Below, piece after piece: positions 26,852 to 35,805 of a DNA stretch of 64,000 nucleotides. The DNA comes from Chryseobacterium sp. FH2 (GTDB taxonomy: Bacteria; Bacteroidota; Bacteroidia; Flavobacteriales; Weeksellaceae). The notes beneath the pieces are model-generated. The model had not been told where the DNA came from. It saw nothing but the letters and a program-made list of their open reading frames with translations, and did no database searches. Position numbers and translations under genes: made by a program. Positions within the stretch are counted from its first letter, which is position 1. Each line of letters opens with the position of its first letter. The DNA lies in NCBI RefSeq assembly GCF_001045455.1, contig NZ_LFNE01000015.1, positions 29,238 through 93,237 of the forward strand, in the 5' to 3' direction.

Positions 26852-27856
26852 TTAAGCTTTGAATAATGAGTCTTTAGCTTTTCTGATGATCTCGTAAGAT
26901 TCCAGTCTTTTCTGATGATCATAAATATGAGAATTGATCATCAGCTCATCTACATTGAATTTTTCCTGAAAACTTTTCAGCTTTTGTTCAATTTCCGCTT
27001 GATCTCCGATAAAAGTATATCTCAATTTCTGCAAAACCATTGATTTCTCCATCGGCGACCAAATGTCATCCATATCATCAACCGGAGGTGCGAAGGGCTT
27101 TCTGTCATTTCTTACAATATTGATAAATGCCTGAAATAATGTTGTGGAAATTTTATGTGCTTCCTGTGTAGTTTCTGCAGCTACCCCATTTACACAGGCA
27201 ATAATATAAGGTTTATCTGAATATTTCGAAGGTTGAAAATGTTCTCTGTAAATTTTAAATGCTATTTCCATTTGTTCAGGAGCAAAATGTCCCGCAAAAG
27301 CGTAAGGAAGTCCCAATTCTGCTGCTAACCAAGCGCTGTCTGTACTTGAACCCAAAATATACAGCGGAATATCCAATCCTTCACCAGGAATGGCACGAAC
27401 CAATGCATCAGCATTTTCTTTGGAAAAATATTTTTGCAATTCCAAAATCTGTCTGGGAAACTGTTCGTTAATAACGGCCGGATTTCTTCCTAAAGCCTGA
27501 GCCGTTAACCCATCAGTTCCGGGAGCCCTGCCTAATCCAAGATCAATCCTTCCCGGAAAAAGTGATTCTAAAGTACCAAATTGTTCGGCAATAACTAATG
27601 AACTGTGATTTGGGAGCATAATGCCTCCGGAACCGACTCTTATTTTTTTCGTTCCGTTGGCGATAAAGCCAATCAGAACCGAAGTCGCAGAGCTTGCAAT
27701 ACTTGCCATATTATGATGCTCTGCAAGCCAGAATCTTTTATAATCTAAATTTTCAGTATGGCTTGCTAAAGATAAACTGTCCTGAAAAGTATCGTGAATG
27801 CTTTTCTCCTGCTTTACTGGCGCAAGGTCAAGAACCGATATTTCAAAATTTTTCAT
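26852..27856 (-). CDS. LLM-class flavin-dependent oxidoreductase
   Basis: The 334-residue luciferase-like TIM-barrel protein has WLAEHHNMASIASSATSVLI near residue 42, RIRVGSGGIMLPNHS-type flavin site text and LFPGRIDLGLGRAPGTDG. It matches the MsnO8/YhbW type of uncharacterised monooxygenase. It is a single gene; the substrate is unknown. Confidence 0.9.
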   Translation of the reverse strand: MKNFEISVLDLAPVKQEKSIHDTFQDSLSLASHTENLDYKRFWLAEHHNMASIASSATSVLIGFIANGTKKIRVGSGGIMLPNHSSLVIAEQFGTLESLFPGRIDLGLGRAPGTDGLTAQALGRNPAVINEQFPRQILELQKYFSKENADALVRAIPGEGLDIPLYILGSSTDSAWLAAELGLPYAFAGHFAPEQMEIAFKIYREHFQPSKYSDKPYIIACVNGVAAETTQEAHKISTTLFQAFINIVRNDRKPFAPPVDDMDDIWSPMEKSMVLQKLRYTFIGDQAEIEQKLKSFQEKFNVDELMINSHIYDHQKRLESYEIIRKAKDSLFKA

Positions 27857-28206
27857 ATCGAGATGTTTATTTTTCTGAAGGTGAATAGAATCTCCTTCCT
27901 TAATTTCATATAATTTTAAATTTTGGTCTAAAAACCAAACAAATTTAAAGCTAATAAATTACATTAGTTACTTTTTGTAATTGATAGGATTGATTAGGCA
28001 GTTCAGGAAAAAACTATTGGAAATTTTTTAAATACATCCATTTTTTTCTTAGTTGAAAATTTAATTATGAAAGGAAACAATGCAAAAAGCGAATATATTT
28101 TTGCACAGCAATTTTTATTTTATAATAAGGATGATAAAGGTGATATAAAAATTGTGATATATCGTGTTAACCAAGATTTAATAATGCATTATTAAATCCT
28201 TTTCTT
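27857..28206. other. 350-base intergenic region
   Basis: On the minus strand TAAATTTG at 27947-27940 is a perfect -10 element for the oxidoreductase gene. It sits on a hairpin-prone sequence (TTTAAATTT and its repeat around TTTGGT/ACCAAA). The only open frame is the weak 42-codon ORF at 28067. Nothing else is recognisable. Confidence 0.4.
28067..28195 (+). CDS. possible small protein, 42 residues
   Basis: MKGNNAKSEYIFAQQFLFYN, then a charged tail ending RVNQDLIMHY. It begins with ATG and ends 12 bases before the stop of the convergent helicase gene. There is no recognisable promoter and no known family, so it may be spurious. Confidence 0.25.
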   Translation: MKGNNAKSEYIFAQQFLFYNKDDKGDIKIVIYRVNQDLIMHY

Positions 28207-30336
28207 TTATGATTTCGCTTTCTCTTTTAAATAATTAAAGTGATTAATCAAGATCCTGATTTCATTAAATTCAAAATTACTTGGCAAAGCGTTTTTCCAT
28301 TCTGTTAAAGTCTCGTAAGGATTTTTGTAGAATATATCTTCAAAAGCTTTGATCTTATCTGAAGTAATTACTCTAGAAATATCCAACAAACCTTGTTCTG
28401 CAAATTTTGCGAGATGCCCGATTACCGTTTCCTTTACCAAACCTCTTTCCAATGCAACTTCGGCAATCGTTTTTCCTTGCTCAAACAATTGGAAAGTAAG
28501 AACCTGTGAAGGAACTTTTGCAACTTTCATACTGACTTCCTTGTCGTTTTTCTCATCCAGAAGTTTGGTTTCCAACAAATGAATTTCCTTTAGGCTATTC
28601 AGATATTCCTCAATATCTTCAAGCCAGGTTCTTAATTCTTCATTATATTGTTTTAAGCCTTTTACTCCTTTTATTTCAGCGTAAAATTCTTTTAAAGGAT
28701 TAAAAACTTTATCTCTGATTTCGGTAAAAAAGAAATTAACCGCACCTTTTGTCTTACTCTCAATTTCAGACCATTCTTCTTTTTGATTGATAAAATTATT
28801 TACCTTCTGAAAGATTATTCTTTCTAGTTTTTCAAAGATTTTTCCAAGGTTTACAATCTCGTGTTTCAGTTGAAAATAAAGCTGATTCGCCTTTACATTA
28901 TCAATACTTTTCGTGACAATCGATAGCTTATTCCACTCCTCTACTTCTTTTAAAAGCCATTGGGAATCAACAGTCCGGAGTACTTTTTTGATGCTGTAAT
29001 CGTATTTTTCCTGATTCAAGATAGTTTCAACATAGTCATTCGCCACCGTATCTGAATGGAAAGTCAAAATTCGGTTGTCCTTAAAAATAACTTCGGGAGT
29101 AATTCTAGATTTTAAAACAATACCTTCCAACGTTCGGCAACGGGAAAGCGCCACATATACCTGACCTGCAGTGAAACTTTTTCCGGCATCAATAATTACT
29201 TTATCAAATGTTAAACCCTGACTTTTATGAATCGTTACCGCCCAAGCCAGTTTTATAGGAAATTGCTCGAAACTTCCTAAAACTTCTTCTTTGATATTTT
29301 TATCGGTATCAAGGAAGTACTTTTTCTGTTCCCAGACTTCTCTCTTCACAGTAATTTCTCTTTCGCTTCCGTCAAGAATTACCCTAATTTCATTTTCATC
29401 CAAAGCGGAAATTTCACCTAATTTACCATTGAAATACTTCTTCTCTCCGGAAATATCGTTTCGGATAAACATGATTTGAGCACCTATTTTTAATTCTAAA
29501 AACTGCTCGTTCGGAAACTGATTTTCTTTAAACTCACCAAAAAGCTTTGCTTCATAGGTGTTAGCCTCAACTTTTATTCCTGCCAATTCTTTCTGATTGA
29601 TTTCATCTGCCATTTTGTTGTGCGAGCACAGGTAAACGTAAGATTCAGTCCCCATTTCAAAATCAGGCTGGTATCTTTCATTTAAATGTTCAAAATCAAT
29701 ATTGGCAATATCTCCATCACGAATTGCATTTAGAATTTCCAAAAACTCTTGATCCGTTTGACGGTAGACTTTCGTTAATTCAATCGTAACCAGAGGGATT
29801 TCTTTAATGGCATGACTGTCAAAAAAGAAAGGTGAATTGTAAAACATTTTCAAAATATGCTCATCTCTCACCACTGGCGGAAGCTGATACAAATCCCCGA
29901 TAAACAACATCTGAACACCTCCAAAACGCTGATTATTCCTTCGGATAAATCGCAAAGAAAAATCCATCATATCCAGAACATCTGCTCTCAACATTGAAAC
30001 CTCGTCAATAATGATAATCTCCACTTCTCTTAATAGTTTGAGCTTATCTTTTCTGTATTTAAAATGAGGCATCAGATCAGCAATATTATTTGCCAGACTG
30101 GTGTCTATTCTCTCAGTAGTCGGTAAAAAAGTCCTTAAAGGCAACCCAAACATCGAATGAATGGTAACGCCACCTGCATTGATGGCCGCAATCCCGGTAG
30201 GTGCAACTACAATATGTTTTTTTCTGGTACGTTTTACAAAATCATTTAGGAAAGTTGTCTTTCCCGTTCCTGCTTTTCCGGTAAGAAAAACGCTTCTGTT
30301 GGTATGCTCTATTAAATCAAAAAAGTGATTGTTCAT
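28207..30336 (-). CDS. Pif1/RecD-like helicase with C-terminal HTH
   Basis: The 709-residue AAA ATPase/superfamily 1 helicase has motif I FLTGKAGTGKTTFLNDF, APTGIAAINAGG, Walker B IIIDEVSMLRADVLDMMD and late motif TIHKSQGLTFDKVIIDAG followed by VYVALSRCRTLEG. Residues from about 610 form a helix-turn-helix (TIAEVALERGLVKETVIGHLAKF) of the kind also found at the end of RecQ proteins. It likely works on G4 or recombination structures. I start it at ATG 30336 (MNNHFFDLIE). Confidence 0.88.
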   Translation of the reverse strand: MNNHFFDLIEHTNRSVFLTGKAGTGKTTFLNDFVKRTRKKHIVVAPTGIAAINAGGVTIHSMFGLPLRTFLPTTERIDTSLANNIADLMPHFKYRKDKLKLLREVEIIIIDEVSMLRADVLDMMDFSLRFIRRNNQRFGGVQMLFIGDLYQLPPVVRDEHILKMFYNSPFFFDSHAIKEIPLVTIELTKVYRQTDQEFLEILNAIRDGDIANIDFEHLNERYQPDFEMGTESYVYLCSHNKMADEINQKELAGIKVEANTYEAKLFGEFKENQFPNEQFLELKIGAQIMFIRNDISGEKKYFNGKLGEISALDENEIRVILDGSEREITVKREVWEQKKYFLDTDKNIKEEVLGSFEQFPIKLAWAVTIHKSQGLTFDKVIIDAGKSFTAGQVYVALSRCRTLEGIVLKSRITPEVIFKDNRILTFHSDTVANDYVETILNQEKYDYSIKKVLRTVDSQWLLKEVEEWNKLSIVTKSIDNVKANQLYFQLKHEIVNLGKIFEKLERIIFQKVNNFINQKEEWSEIESKTKGAVNFFFTEIRDKVFNPLKEFYAEIKGVKGLKQYNEELRTWLEDIEEYLNSLKEIHLLETKLLDEKNDKEVSMKVAKVPSQVLTFQLFEQGKTIAEVALERGLVKETVIGHLAKFAEQGLLDISRVITSDKIKAFEDIFYKNPYETLTEWKNALPSNFEFNEIRILINHFNYLKEKAKS

Positions 30337-30412
30337 CGTCCCCAAAATTACGGAAAATGAAATTTAAAATTCTTATCTTGGCATAACTTTTGAAAATAGT
30401 TTCACCAAATTA

Positions 30413-30871
30413 ATGAAAATATTTATGAGAATCTCCTTATTAATTGTGTCAATGGCTGTTATCATGGCTTCATGCTTTTCTTCAAAGAATGCTGATGCAA
30501 ATGCTAATTTACCTAAAGATATATCTGAAAGACCTATTGATGAAGACAGTCAGAAATACGATCAGGCCCAATTGGATAAATTAAGAGCAGAAATTGAGGC
30601 TGAAGCTGAAAAAGAAAAATGCACAGACACTACAACCGGAGATTGGAAGCCAGCCGCAATGGGTTCTAAAGCTTGTGGCGGGCCAAAATATTACATTGCA
30701 TATCCTGCAAAACTAGAAGCCACAATTTTACCAAAAATTGAGAATTACAACAATAAAGAAAAAGAATTTAATAAAAAATATAACATTATTTCTGATTGTT
30801 CCTTAGTAGGAGAACCTGCAGGAATAAGATGCGCCAACGGAAAAGCAGAGGTTGTGTATCCCGTAGAATAA
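30413..30871 (+). CDS. small conserved lipoprotein
   Basis: 152 residues with a lipoprotein signal peptide (lipobox MASC, Cys 21), a Glu-rich helix (50-68) and a C-terminal domain with four further cysteines (CTDTTTGDWKPAAMGSKACG and SDCSLVGEPAGIRC). These may form disulphides. It lacks the acidic export signal after the Cys, so it is probably periplasm-facing. I do not recognise the family. ATG 30425 is an alternative start. Confidence 0.75.
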   Translation: MKIFMRISLLIVSMAVIMASCFSSKNADANANLPKDISERPIDEDSQKYDQAQLDKLRAEIEAEAEKEKCTDTTTGDWKPAAMGSKACGGPKYYIAYPAKLEATILPKIENYNNKEKEFNKKYNIISDCSLVGEPAGIRCANGKAEVVYPVE

Positions 30872-30917
30872 CTTTTAACTCTCAGGAGTTTCTTTACTAA
30901 GGATTTATTTTAACACC

Positions 30918-30955
30918 AAAAAAGCTTCATCAAATTGGTGAAGCTTTTTTATAAA
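30918..30955. terminator. strong bidirectional terminator
   Basis: AAAAAAGCTTCATCAA pairs with TTGGTGAAGCTTTTTT around a single base, with one wobble, between the convergent lipoprotein and carbonic anhydrase-like genes. Confidence 0.85.
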
Positions 30956-30980
30956 TTATCATTAAATAAATTTTTGCTTA

Positions 30981-31523
30981 TTAAAATTCACTTTCAACTT
31001 CTTTCACATTTTCTTTATACCAGGAAGAATATTTTACATAATTGTCAGCGATTCTGTTTACTTCACCTTCCAGCAATTGAGCACTAATGTCTTTGATTTT
31101 TTTTGCAGGAACACCGCCCCAAACTTCTCCTGATTTAATATGAGTACCCTGTGTCACCACGGAACCTGCTCCTACAATTGAATTTTCTTCCACCAGACAG
31201 TCATCCATCACTATAGATCCCATCCCAATCAAAACATTATCCTGAATCGTGCATCCGTGAACAATTGCATTGTGCCCGATAGAAACATTATTTCCAATAT
31301 TCAAAGGGTATTTTTGATATGTACAGTGCAACATTGCATTATCCTGAACATTTACCTTATCACCCATTTTGATGTAATGTACATCTCCTCTAATGACTGC
31401 ATTATACCAAATACTACAGTCTTTTCCCATGGTAACATCTCCGATAATCGTAGCTGTTTCAGCCAAAAAAGTATTTTCTCCGATTTGCGGTCTTTTACCT
31501 AAAAGTTCTTTTATTAAAGCCAT
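30981..31523 (-). CDS. gamma-carbonic anhydrase-like hexapeptide protein
   Basis: 180 residues of left-handed beta-helix repeats (GDVTMGKDCSIWYNAVIRGD, IGNNVSIGHNAIVHGCTI, VLIGMGSIVMDD). The metal-binding histidines are in AMLHCTY and SIGHNAIVHG. The family includes gamma-carbonic anhydrases and many transferase-like proteins of unproved activity (YrdA, PaaY). ATG 31523 (MALIKELLG) is the natural start; the frame extends further without support. Confidence 0.88.
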   Translation of the reverse strand: MALIKELLGKRPQIGENTFLAETATIIGDVTMGKDCSIWYNAVIRGDVHYIKMGDKVNVQDNAMLHCTYQKYPLNIGNNVSIGHNAIVHGCTIQDNVLIGMGSIVMDDCLVEENSIVGAGSVVTQGTHIKSGEVWGGVPAKKIKDISAQLLEGEVNRIADNYVKYSSWYKENVKEVESEF

Positions 31524-31605
31524 AATTTTAATTTGAAAATTTGACAACAAGTTGGTTTGAAAATTAAACATCGAAATCACAAATCGTAAATTACAGTGAT
31601 AGCGA

Positions 31606-31642
31606 AAATCTAACTTCTAATCTCTAACTTCTAATTTCTAAA
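31606..31642 (+). repeat. CTAAT-type degenerate repeat upstream of nfu
   Basis: Two copies of TCTAACTTCTAAT-like text (TCTAACTTCTAATC and TCTAACTTCTAATT) stand in tandem, ending about 33 bases before the nfu ATG. Related text occurs at 52741-52795 and 53362-53419. Confidence 0.5.
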
Positions 31643-31675
31643 TACGTATTTTTGTATCTCAAATTTAACGAAAAA

Positions 31676-32554
31676 ATGCATACTATACTTATAGAACCAA
31701 CCGAAAACCCAAAAGTGATGAAATTTGTTGCTGATTACAACTTGATTCCAGGGTCTTTAGAGTTGGACAGAGATTCGGATATATCAGAAATTCCTTTGGC
31801 ACAGGAGCTTTTCAATTACCCATTTGTGGAAAGAATTTTCATTACGGCTAATTTTGTAGCAATCGCTAAACAGGATACTGTAGAATGGGAACACGTGGCA
31901 GAAAGCCTGAAAAATATCGTTGAAGACGAATTATTGGCCAACCCTAGAATTTACCTTCAAAAGAGAAAAGAGATGTATCAGATTTATGCTGAAATGACTC
32001 CAAATCCAAATGCCATGAAATTTGTTTCAAACAAATTATTATTAGAAGGTTTTGTAGAAGTAAAGTCAAGAGAAGAGGCAGAAGGAGTTCCTTTGGCACA
32101 GGCTATTTTTAAAGAATTTGATTTTGCGAAAGAAATTTTTATTTCTGATAATTTTGTGGCAGTTACAAGGGACGACACTGTAGAATGGCACCAGGTAATG
32201 ATGGCTGTACGTGGTTTTATTGCAGAATATCTTCAAACCGGGGGTGAAATTTCAAACATCGAATCTCAAAAGCACGAAAATCCTGTAGAAAAAATAATCA
32301 ACAGAGACTATACAGACGACGAACAGAAAATTTCTGATATTTTAAATGAATATGTTGCGCCTGCAGTGGAAAACGATGGTGGAAAAATTTCTTTAATGGA
32401 ATACGACCAGGAGCATAAAACCGCAAAAATGCTGTTACAGGGAGCTTGCTCAGGATGTCCAAGTTCTACAGCTACTTTGAAAAACGGAATCGAGAATATT
32501 TTAAAGCAATTTGTTCCTGATTTGGTAGAAAGAGTGGAAGCTGTAAACGGATAA
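31676..32554 (+). CDS. Nfu-type iron-sulfur cluster scaffold with duplicated N-domain
   Basis: 292 residues. Two homologous Nfu N-terminal domains (IEPTENPKVMKFVADYNLIP, then EMTPNPNAMKFVSNKLLLEG) are followed by the NifU-like domain with the cluster-binding motif CSGCPSS near residue 257. Nfu carriers deliver Fe-S clusters to target proteins. The usual bacterial form has one N-domain, so the repeat is notable. It precedes hemH by 72 bases. Confidence 0.9.
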   Translation: MHTILIEPTENPKVMKFVADYNLIPGSLELDRDSDISEIPLAQELFNYPFVERIFITANFVAIAKQDTVEWEHVAESLKNIVEDELLANPRIYLQKRKEMYQIYAEMTPNPNAMKFVSNKLLLEGFVEVKSREEAEGVPLAQAIFKEFDFAKEIFISDNFVAVTRDDTVEWHQVMMAVRGFIAEYLQTGGEISNIESQKHENPVEKIINRDYTDDEQKISDILNEYVAPAVENDGGKISLMEYDQEHKTAKMLLQGACSGCPSSTATLKNGIENILKQFVPDLVERVEAVNG

Positions 32555-32561
32555 CAACATA

Positions 32562-32613
32562 AGTAATTAGTAATAAATAATCAGGCAATAAGCATTACTC
32601 ATTACCAATTACT
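32562..32613. repeat. imperfect inverted repeat between nfu and hemH
   Basis: Two 20-base arms starting AGTAATTAGTAAT match in 17 of 20 positions across a 12-base gap. It ends 13 bases before the hemH ATG and could fold in the mRNA. Confidence 0.5.
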
Positions 32614-32626
32614 CTTTATTTATATT

Positions 32627-33649
32627 ATGAAAGGAATTTTATTAGTAAATCTTGGTTCGCCAAGATCAACGGCAGTAAATGATGTAAAGGAATATCTTGA
32701 TGAATTCCTGATGGATGAAAGGGTAATTGATTACCGATGGATTTTCCGGGCACTTCTCGTTCGCGGAATTATTTTAAATACAAGGCCTGCAAAATCTGCA
32801 GAAGCCTACAAAACAGTCTGGACGGATGAAGGTTCTCCACTGATTGTCATCACAGAAAAAATACAGAAGAAACTTCAAAAGTTAGTTGATGTTCCTGTGG
32901 AAATCGGGATGAGATACGCTGAACCGAGCATTGAAACAGGAATCAGAAGATTAGTTGATAAAGGAGTTTCCGAAATAGTACTTTTCCCTCTGTATCCGCA
33001 ATATGCGATGAGTACAACAGAAACTGTAATAGAAAAGGCGGAAGAAGTTAGAAAAGAAAAATTCCCGAATGTAAAGATTAATTATATTCAACCGTTTTAC
33101 AACAGAGATATTTATATCAATTGTTTGGCGGAAAGCATTAAAGAAAAACTTCCTGAACAATTTGACGCTTTGCAGTTCTCGTATCATGGAGTTCCGGAAA
33201 GACATATTTATAAAACCGATCCTACTAAAACGTGTAATTTAAACGATTGCTGTACGCGTGAACACAATCCCAGCCATCAGTTTTGCTACCGTCATCAGTG
33301 TTTTAATGTTACAAATTCTGTGATAAAAAAGCTAGGACTGCCAAAAGAAAAAGTGATGGTCACTTTTCAGTCAAGATTGGGAAAAGATAAATGGATGGAG
33401 CCTTATACAGACGAGACTCTTGAAAGTATCAGCAAAAAAGGAGTAAAAAACCTTGCAATTGTCTGTCCGGCTTTCGTGTCTGACTGCCTTGAAACGTTGG
33501 AAGAAATTTCCGTAGAAGGAAAAGAACAGTTCTTGCATGGTGGGGGAGAAAATTTCCATTATATTCCTTGCCTGAATGATGAAGACCGATGGATTGAAGT
33601 CGTAAAAATTTTGTGCGAAGAAAAACTGAATGAGTTTTATTTAGTTTAG
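32627..33649 (+). CDS. hemH: ferrochelatase with internal cysteine cluster
   Basis: The 340-residue enzyme inserts Fe(II) into protoporphyrin IX. LFPLYPQYAMSTTETV and the catalytic histidine of FSYHGVPERH (H187) are intact. Just after it come five cysteines at 203, 208, 209, 220 and 225 in a short insertion (KTCNLNDCCTREHN and HQFCYRHQC). Such internal cysteines are known to bind a [2Fe-2S] cluster in some bacterial ferrochelatases. The upstream Nfu gene fits this. No membrane anchor is seen. Confidence 0.95.
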   Translation: MKGILLVNLGSPRSTAVNDVKEYLDEFLMDERVIDYRWIFRALLVRGIILNTRPAKSAEAYKTVWTDEGSPLIVITEKIQKKLQKLVDVPVEIGMRYAEPSIETGIRRLVDKGVSEIVLFPLYPQYAMSTTETVIEKAEEVRKEKFPNVKINYIQPFYNRDIYINCLAESIKEKLPEQFDALQFSYHGVPERHIYKTDPTKTCNLNDCCTREHNPSHQFCYRHQCFNVTNSVIKKLGLPKEKVMVTFQSRLGKDKWMEPYTDETLESISKKGVKNLAIVCPAFVSDCLETLEEISVEGKEQFLHGGGENFHYIPCLNDEDRWIEVVKILCEEKLNEFYLV

Positions 33650-33656
33650 AATATAA

Positions 33657-33683
33657 AACCTCCATTTCCGGAGGTTATTTTTT
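33657..33683 (+). terminator. hemH terminator
   Basis: AACCTCC and GGAGGTT form a 7-bp stem with a 6-base loop, followed by a T-rich tract. Confidence 0.75.
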
Positions 33684-33852
33684 TGTAAAATACAGGCTTA
33701 TAGTTGTGTTTCACATTATAGCCTTTATTAAAATTCATTACAAAACCAAATAAACTCACATCTAATCAAAATCCATAAATTATCAACCACACCCCTACTA
33801 AAAACACTAAAGCTACAAATAAATATAAAAATATTAAACAAGACCCCTTAAT

Positions 33853-33896
33853 TTTAAATATAAAAATGAAAAATTTAAATATTTTTCTTACCTTTA
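33853..33896 (+). promoter_or_regulatory. candidate operator and promoter of the toxin-antitoxin-like pair
   Basis: TTTAAATAT occurs at 33853-33861 and 33874-33882, 21 bp apart (two helical turns). TACCTTTA at 33889-33896 is one change from TAnnTTTG. Antitoxins commonly bind such repeats, but binding here is inference. Confidence 0.3.
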
Positions 33897-33933
33897 CCCC
33901 ATCAAAAGAACATCATTAACCTTAAAAATTAAA

Positions 33934-34164
33934 ATGATGAATACAACAGCTCAAACTTTAGTACACAAAATTGAAAGTTTCACCCCTGAACTGTTAGAAA
34001 CTTTGGCAAAAATGGTTGAGAATTTGGAAATCCAAAATAAATTCTCAGTTCCCCAGTTTCAAATTGATGAGGTTTTGTACAGAATTCAGTTTCATCAGGA
34101 AAACCCAAAAACAAAACTTGATTTTTTTGAAAATATTTCTGACCTGAAAAAGAATTGTGCTTAA
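33934..34164 (+). CDS. putative antitoxin, upstream partner of a RelE/ParE-like protein
   Basis: 76 residues, acidic and helical (TLVHKIESFTPELLETLAKM), no signal peptide. Small first-gene proteins in such pairs are usually antitoxins. The stop lies 3 bases before the next ATG. I do not recognise a DNA-binding domain, so the role rests on context. ATG 33937 is equally possible. Confidence 0.6.
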   Translation: MMNTTAQTLVHKIESFTPELLETLAKMVENLEIQNKFSVPQFQIDEVLYRIQFHQENPKTKLDFFENISDLKKNCA

Positions 34165-34167
34165 AAA

Positions 34168-34425
34168 ATGAAAATCCTCCTCTCTTCCATTGCCAAAAAT
34201 GACATAAGGTTGCTTATGAGAGTTTTTAATGCGGAAAAAGAAAATAAAGGAATCGACTTTCTGGAAGATCTGAAAGTATCTATCAATGAGATTTTGGAAA
34301 CCTCAACCCAAAAGTCCAGCGAAATAGCCGTGAATAAAATGGAAAACTTTCCTGTTCTTATTCATTATATTTTTGAAAATGAGGAAAATTTATTTATAAC
34401 AGCAATTTTTAAGGAACTGAATTAA
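34168..34425 (+). CDS. putative RelE/ParE-superfamily toxin
   Basis: 85 residues. The pattern AKNDIRLLMRVF, KGIDFLEDLKVSINEIL, then NFPVLIHYIFENEENLFITAIF matches the fold outline of ParE/RelE toxins, which end with the FPYxIxY strand and an I-I strand. The canonical arginine or histidine catalytic residues cannot be placed with confidence, so it may be inactive or ParE-like (gyrase) rather than an mRNA nuclease. Confidence 0.6.
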   Translation: MKILLSSIAKNDIRLLMRVFNAEKENKGIDFLEDLKVSINEILETSTQKSSEIAVNKMENFPVLIHYIFENEENLFITAIFKELN

Positions 34426-34469
34426 TAAAAACAATTTAAACACTATTATTATATTTGTATGCCATTGGC

Positions 34470-34505
34470 AAAACCTTATAAGTATGAGCTTATAAGGTTT
34501 TTTAT
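34470..34505. terminator. bidirectional terminator
   Basis: AAAACCTTATAAG pairs perfectly with CTTATAAGGTTTT over a 6-base loop, between the convergent toxin-like gene and the T9SS plug gene. Confidence 0.85.
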
Positions 34506-34510
34506 TTAAG

Positions 34511-35722
34511 CTATCTTACAGGCGTTCTGAATTCTCCGTACCCCATCAAGCCGTCATAGTTTCTCCCAAATGGTTTGTAATACATAAATCCCTGATACAG
34601 GTTTTCCGTTTGCCAGAAATTTCCGTTGACTTCGCCAAAGTTAAGGCTTCCATCAGCTTCTTTGGTTGCCAAAACATAATTATAAAAACCTTGTTTCAAA
34701 AATATTTTGGCAACATATCTTTTGTTTTGAGCATCATATTGCATTTGGTATTCTTTGTGAGGTTTAAAATCATTAAAACCACCCAAAACATAAATTTCTT
34801 TATCCACAGGATCAGATTCTAACGAAAAATATACCCAAGAATAGTCTGCTTCTCTTTCAGCATTTCTTTCCAGCCCCAAATCATTTCTCCTGTAATACCA
34901 GGCTCCGTTTACATCCGGCTGATACTGATAGTTTAAAGGAAATGCCCAAACCGGATGAAGATATGTATTATTTACACCATCTTTCACCTCAGTACCCTGA
35001 ACCATGTCAGCAGGCATATTCATATTTTTATTGTCAAAATAATAAAATTCATTATTTCCCGGGAAAACAAGGTTCATTTGTTGAAAAAGAATTTTATTTC
35101 CTAATGTTGAGCTTGGCCTTAAATTATTTACTGTAACATTCGGGTTGTTATTTTGCATCACACTTACCGTGATAGAATTCACATTCGAAGATAAGTCTCC
35201 GGTTTTTCCGACTGCCTGTACCTCAATCCTTTGATTGGCATTTGGGTTTTTAGCATCTGCAAATCGAGAAACATTCAAAGCTAACGCTGCATTATCCTCC
35301 ACTACATAAAATCTTCTTTTGAAAAGAGGCTTATCTGCAGAATCTTTGTAAACAATCAGTTCGAAATTGCCTGAAATTTTTGGTTGAATTTTATCATTCG
35401 GAAATGTCAGCTTATAATGTGTATAAGCCTGCAACGTATTGAAAGAATATTCAAATTTATCCAACAAAGCATTTAGGCTTCCGTTGGCAATTTCTGTAAA
35501 GAATAGATTGTCATCCTGCCAATTTCTGTCGTAATGTTTCAACGTATATCTGTAAATTTCACTGGAATTGGTAAGATCATCAAAACTCAACACCAATTGC
35601 TGATTAAAATTAATGACCGGCGTCTCGTCATTCGTCTGAGGATTGAATAATTGTATACTTTGGATTTTTTGTCCGAAAGCTAAAGAGCTTAAACTTAGTA
35701 ATAATATCTGCAACGTTTTCAT
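34511..35722 (-). CDS. type IX secretion plug protein (DUF5103)
   Basis: 403 residues with a signal peptide ending AFGQ, a DUF5103 domain of beta sandwiches (YRYTLKHYDRNWQDDN near residue 58, then KRRFYVVEDNAALALNVSRF) and a C-terminal CBM48/isoamylase-like sandwich (EIYVLGGFNDFKPHKEYQM). In Flavobacterium the DUF5103 Plug protein closes the periplasmic side of the SprA translocon. The window's sorting-domain proteins (13657, 63859) would be its cargo system's substrates. Confidence 0.85.
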   Translation of the reverse strand: MKTLQILLLSLSSLAFGQKIQSIQLFNPQTNDETPVINFNQQLVLSFDDLTNSSEIYRYTLKHYDRNWQDDNLFFTEIANGSLNALLDKFEYSFNTLQAYTHYKLTFPNDKIQPKISGNFELIVYKDSADKPLFKRRFYVVEDNAALALNVSRFADAKNPNANQRIEVQAVGKTGDLSSNVNSITVSVMQNNNPNVTVNNLRPSSTLGNKILFQQMNLVFPGNNEFYYFDNKNMNMPADMVQGTEVKDGVNNTYLHPVWAFPLNYQYQPDVNGAWYYRRNDLGLERNAEREADYSWVYFSLESDPVDKEIYVLGGFNDFKPHKEYQMQYDAQNKRYVAKIFLKQGFYNYVLATKEADGSLNFGEVNGNFWQTENLYQGFMYYKPFGRNYDGLMGYGEFRTPVR

Positions 35723-35805
35723 TATTACGAAGATAACGAAAAATCAATTTTAAACCATAAAAGTTGTTAAAGTTTATTTATTAATAAGGAAGCTAAAACA
35801 GATAC

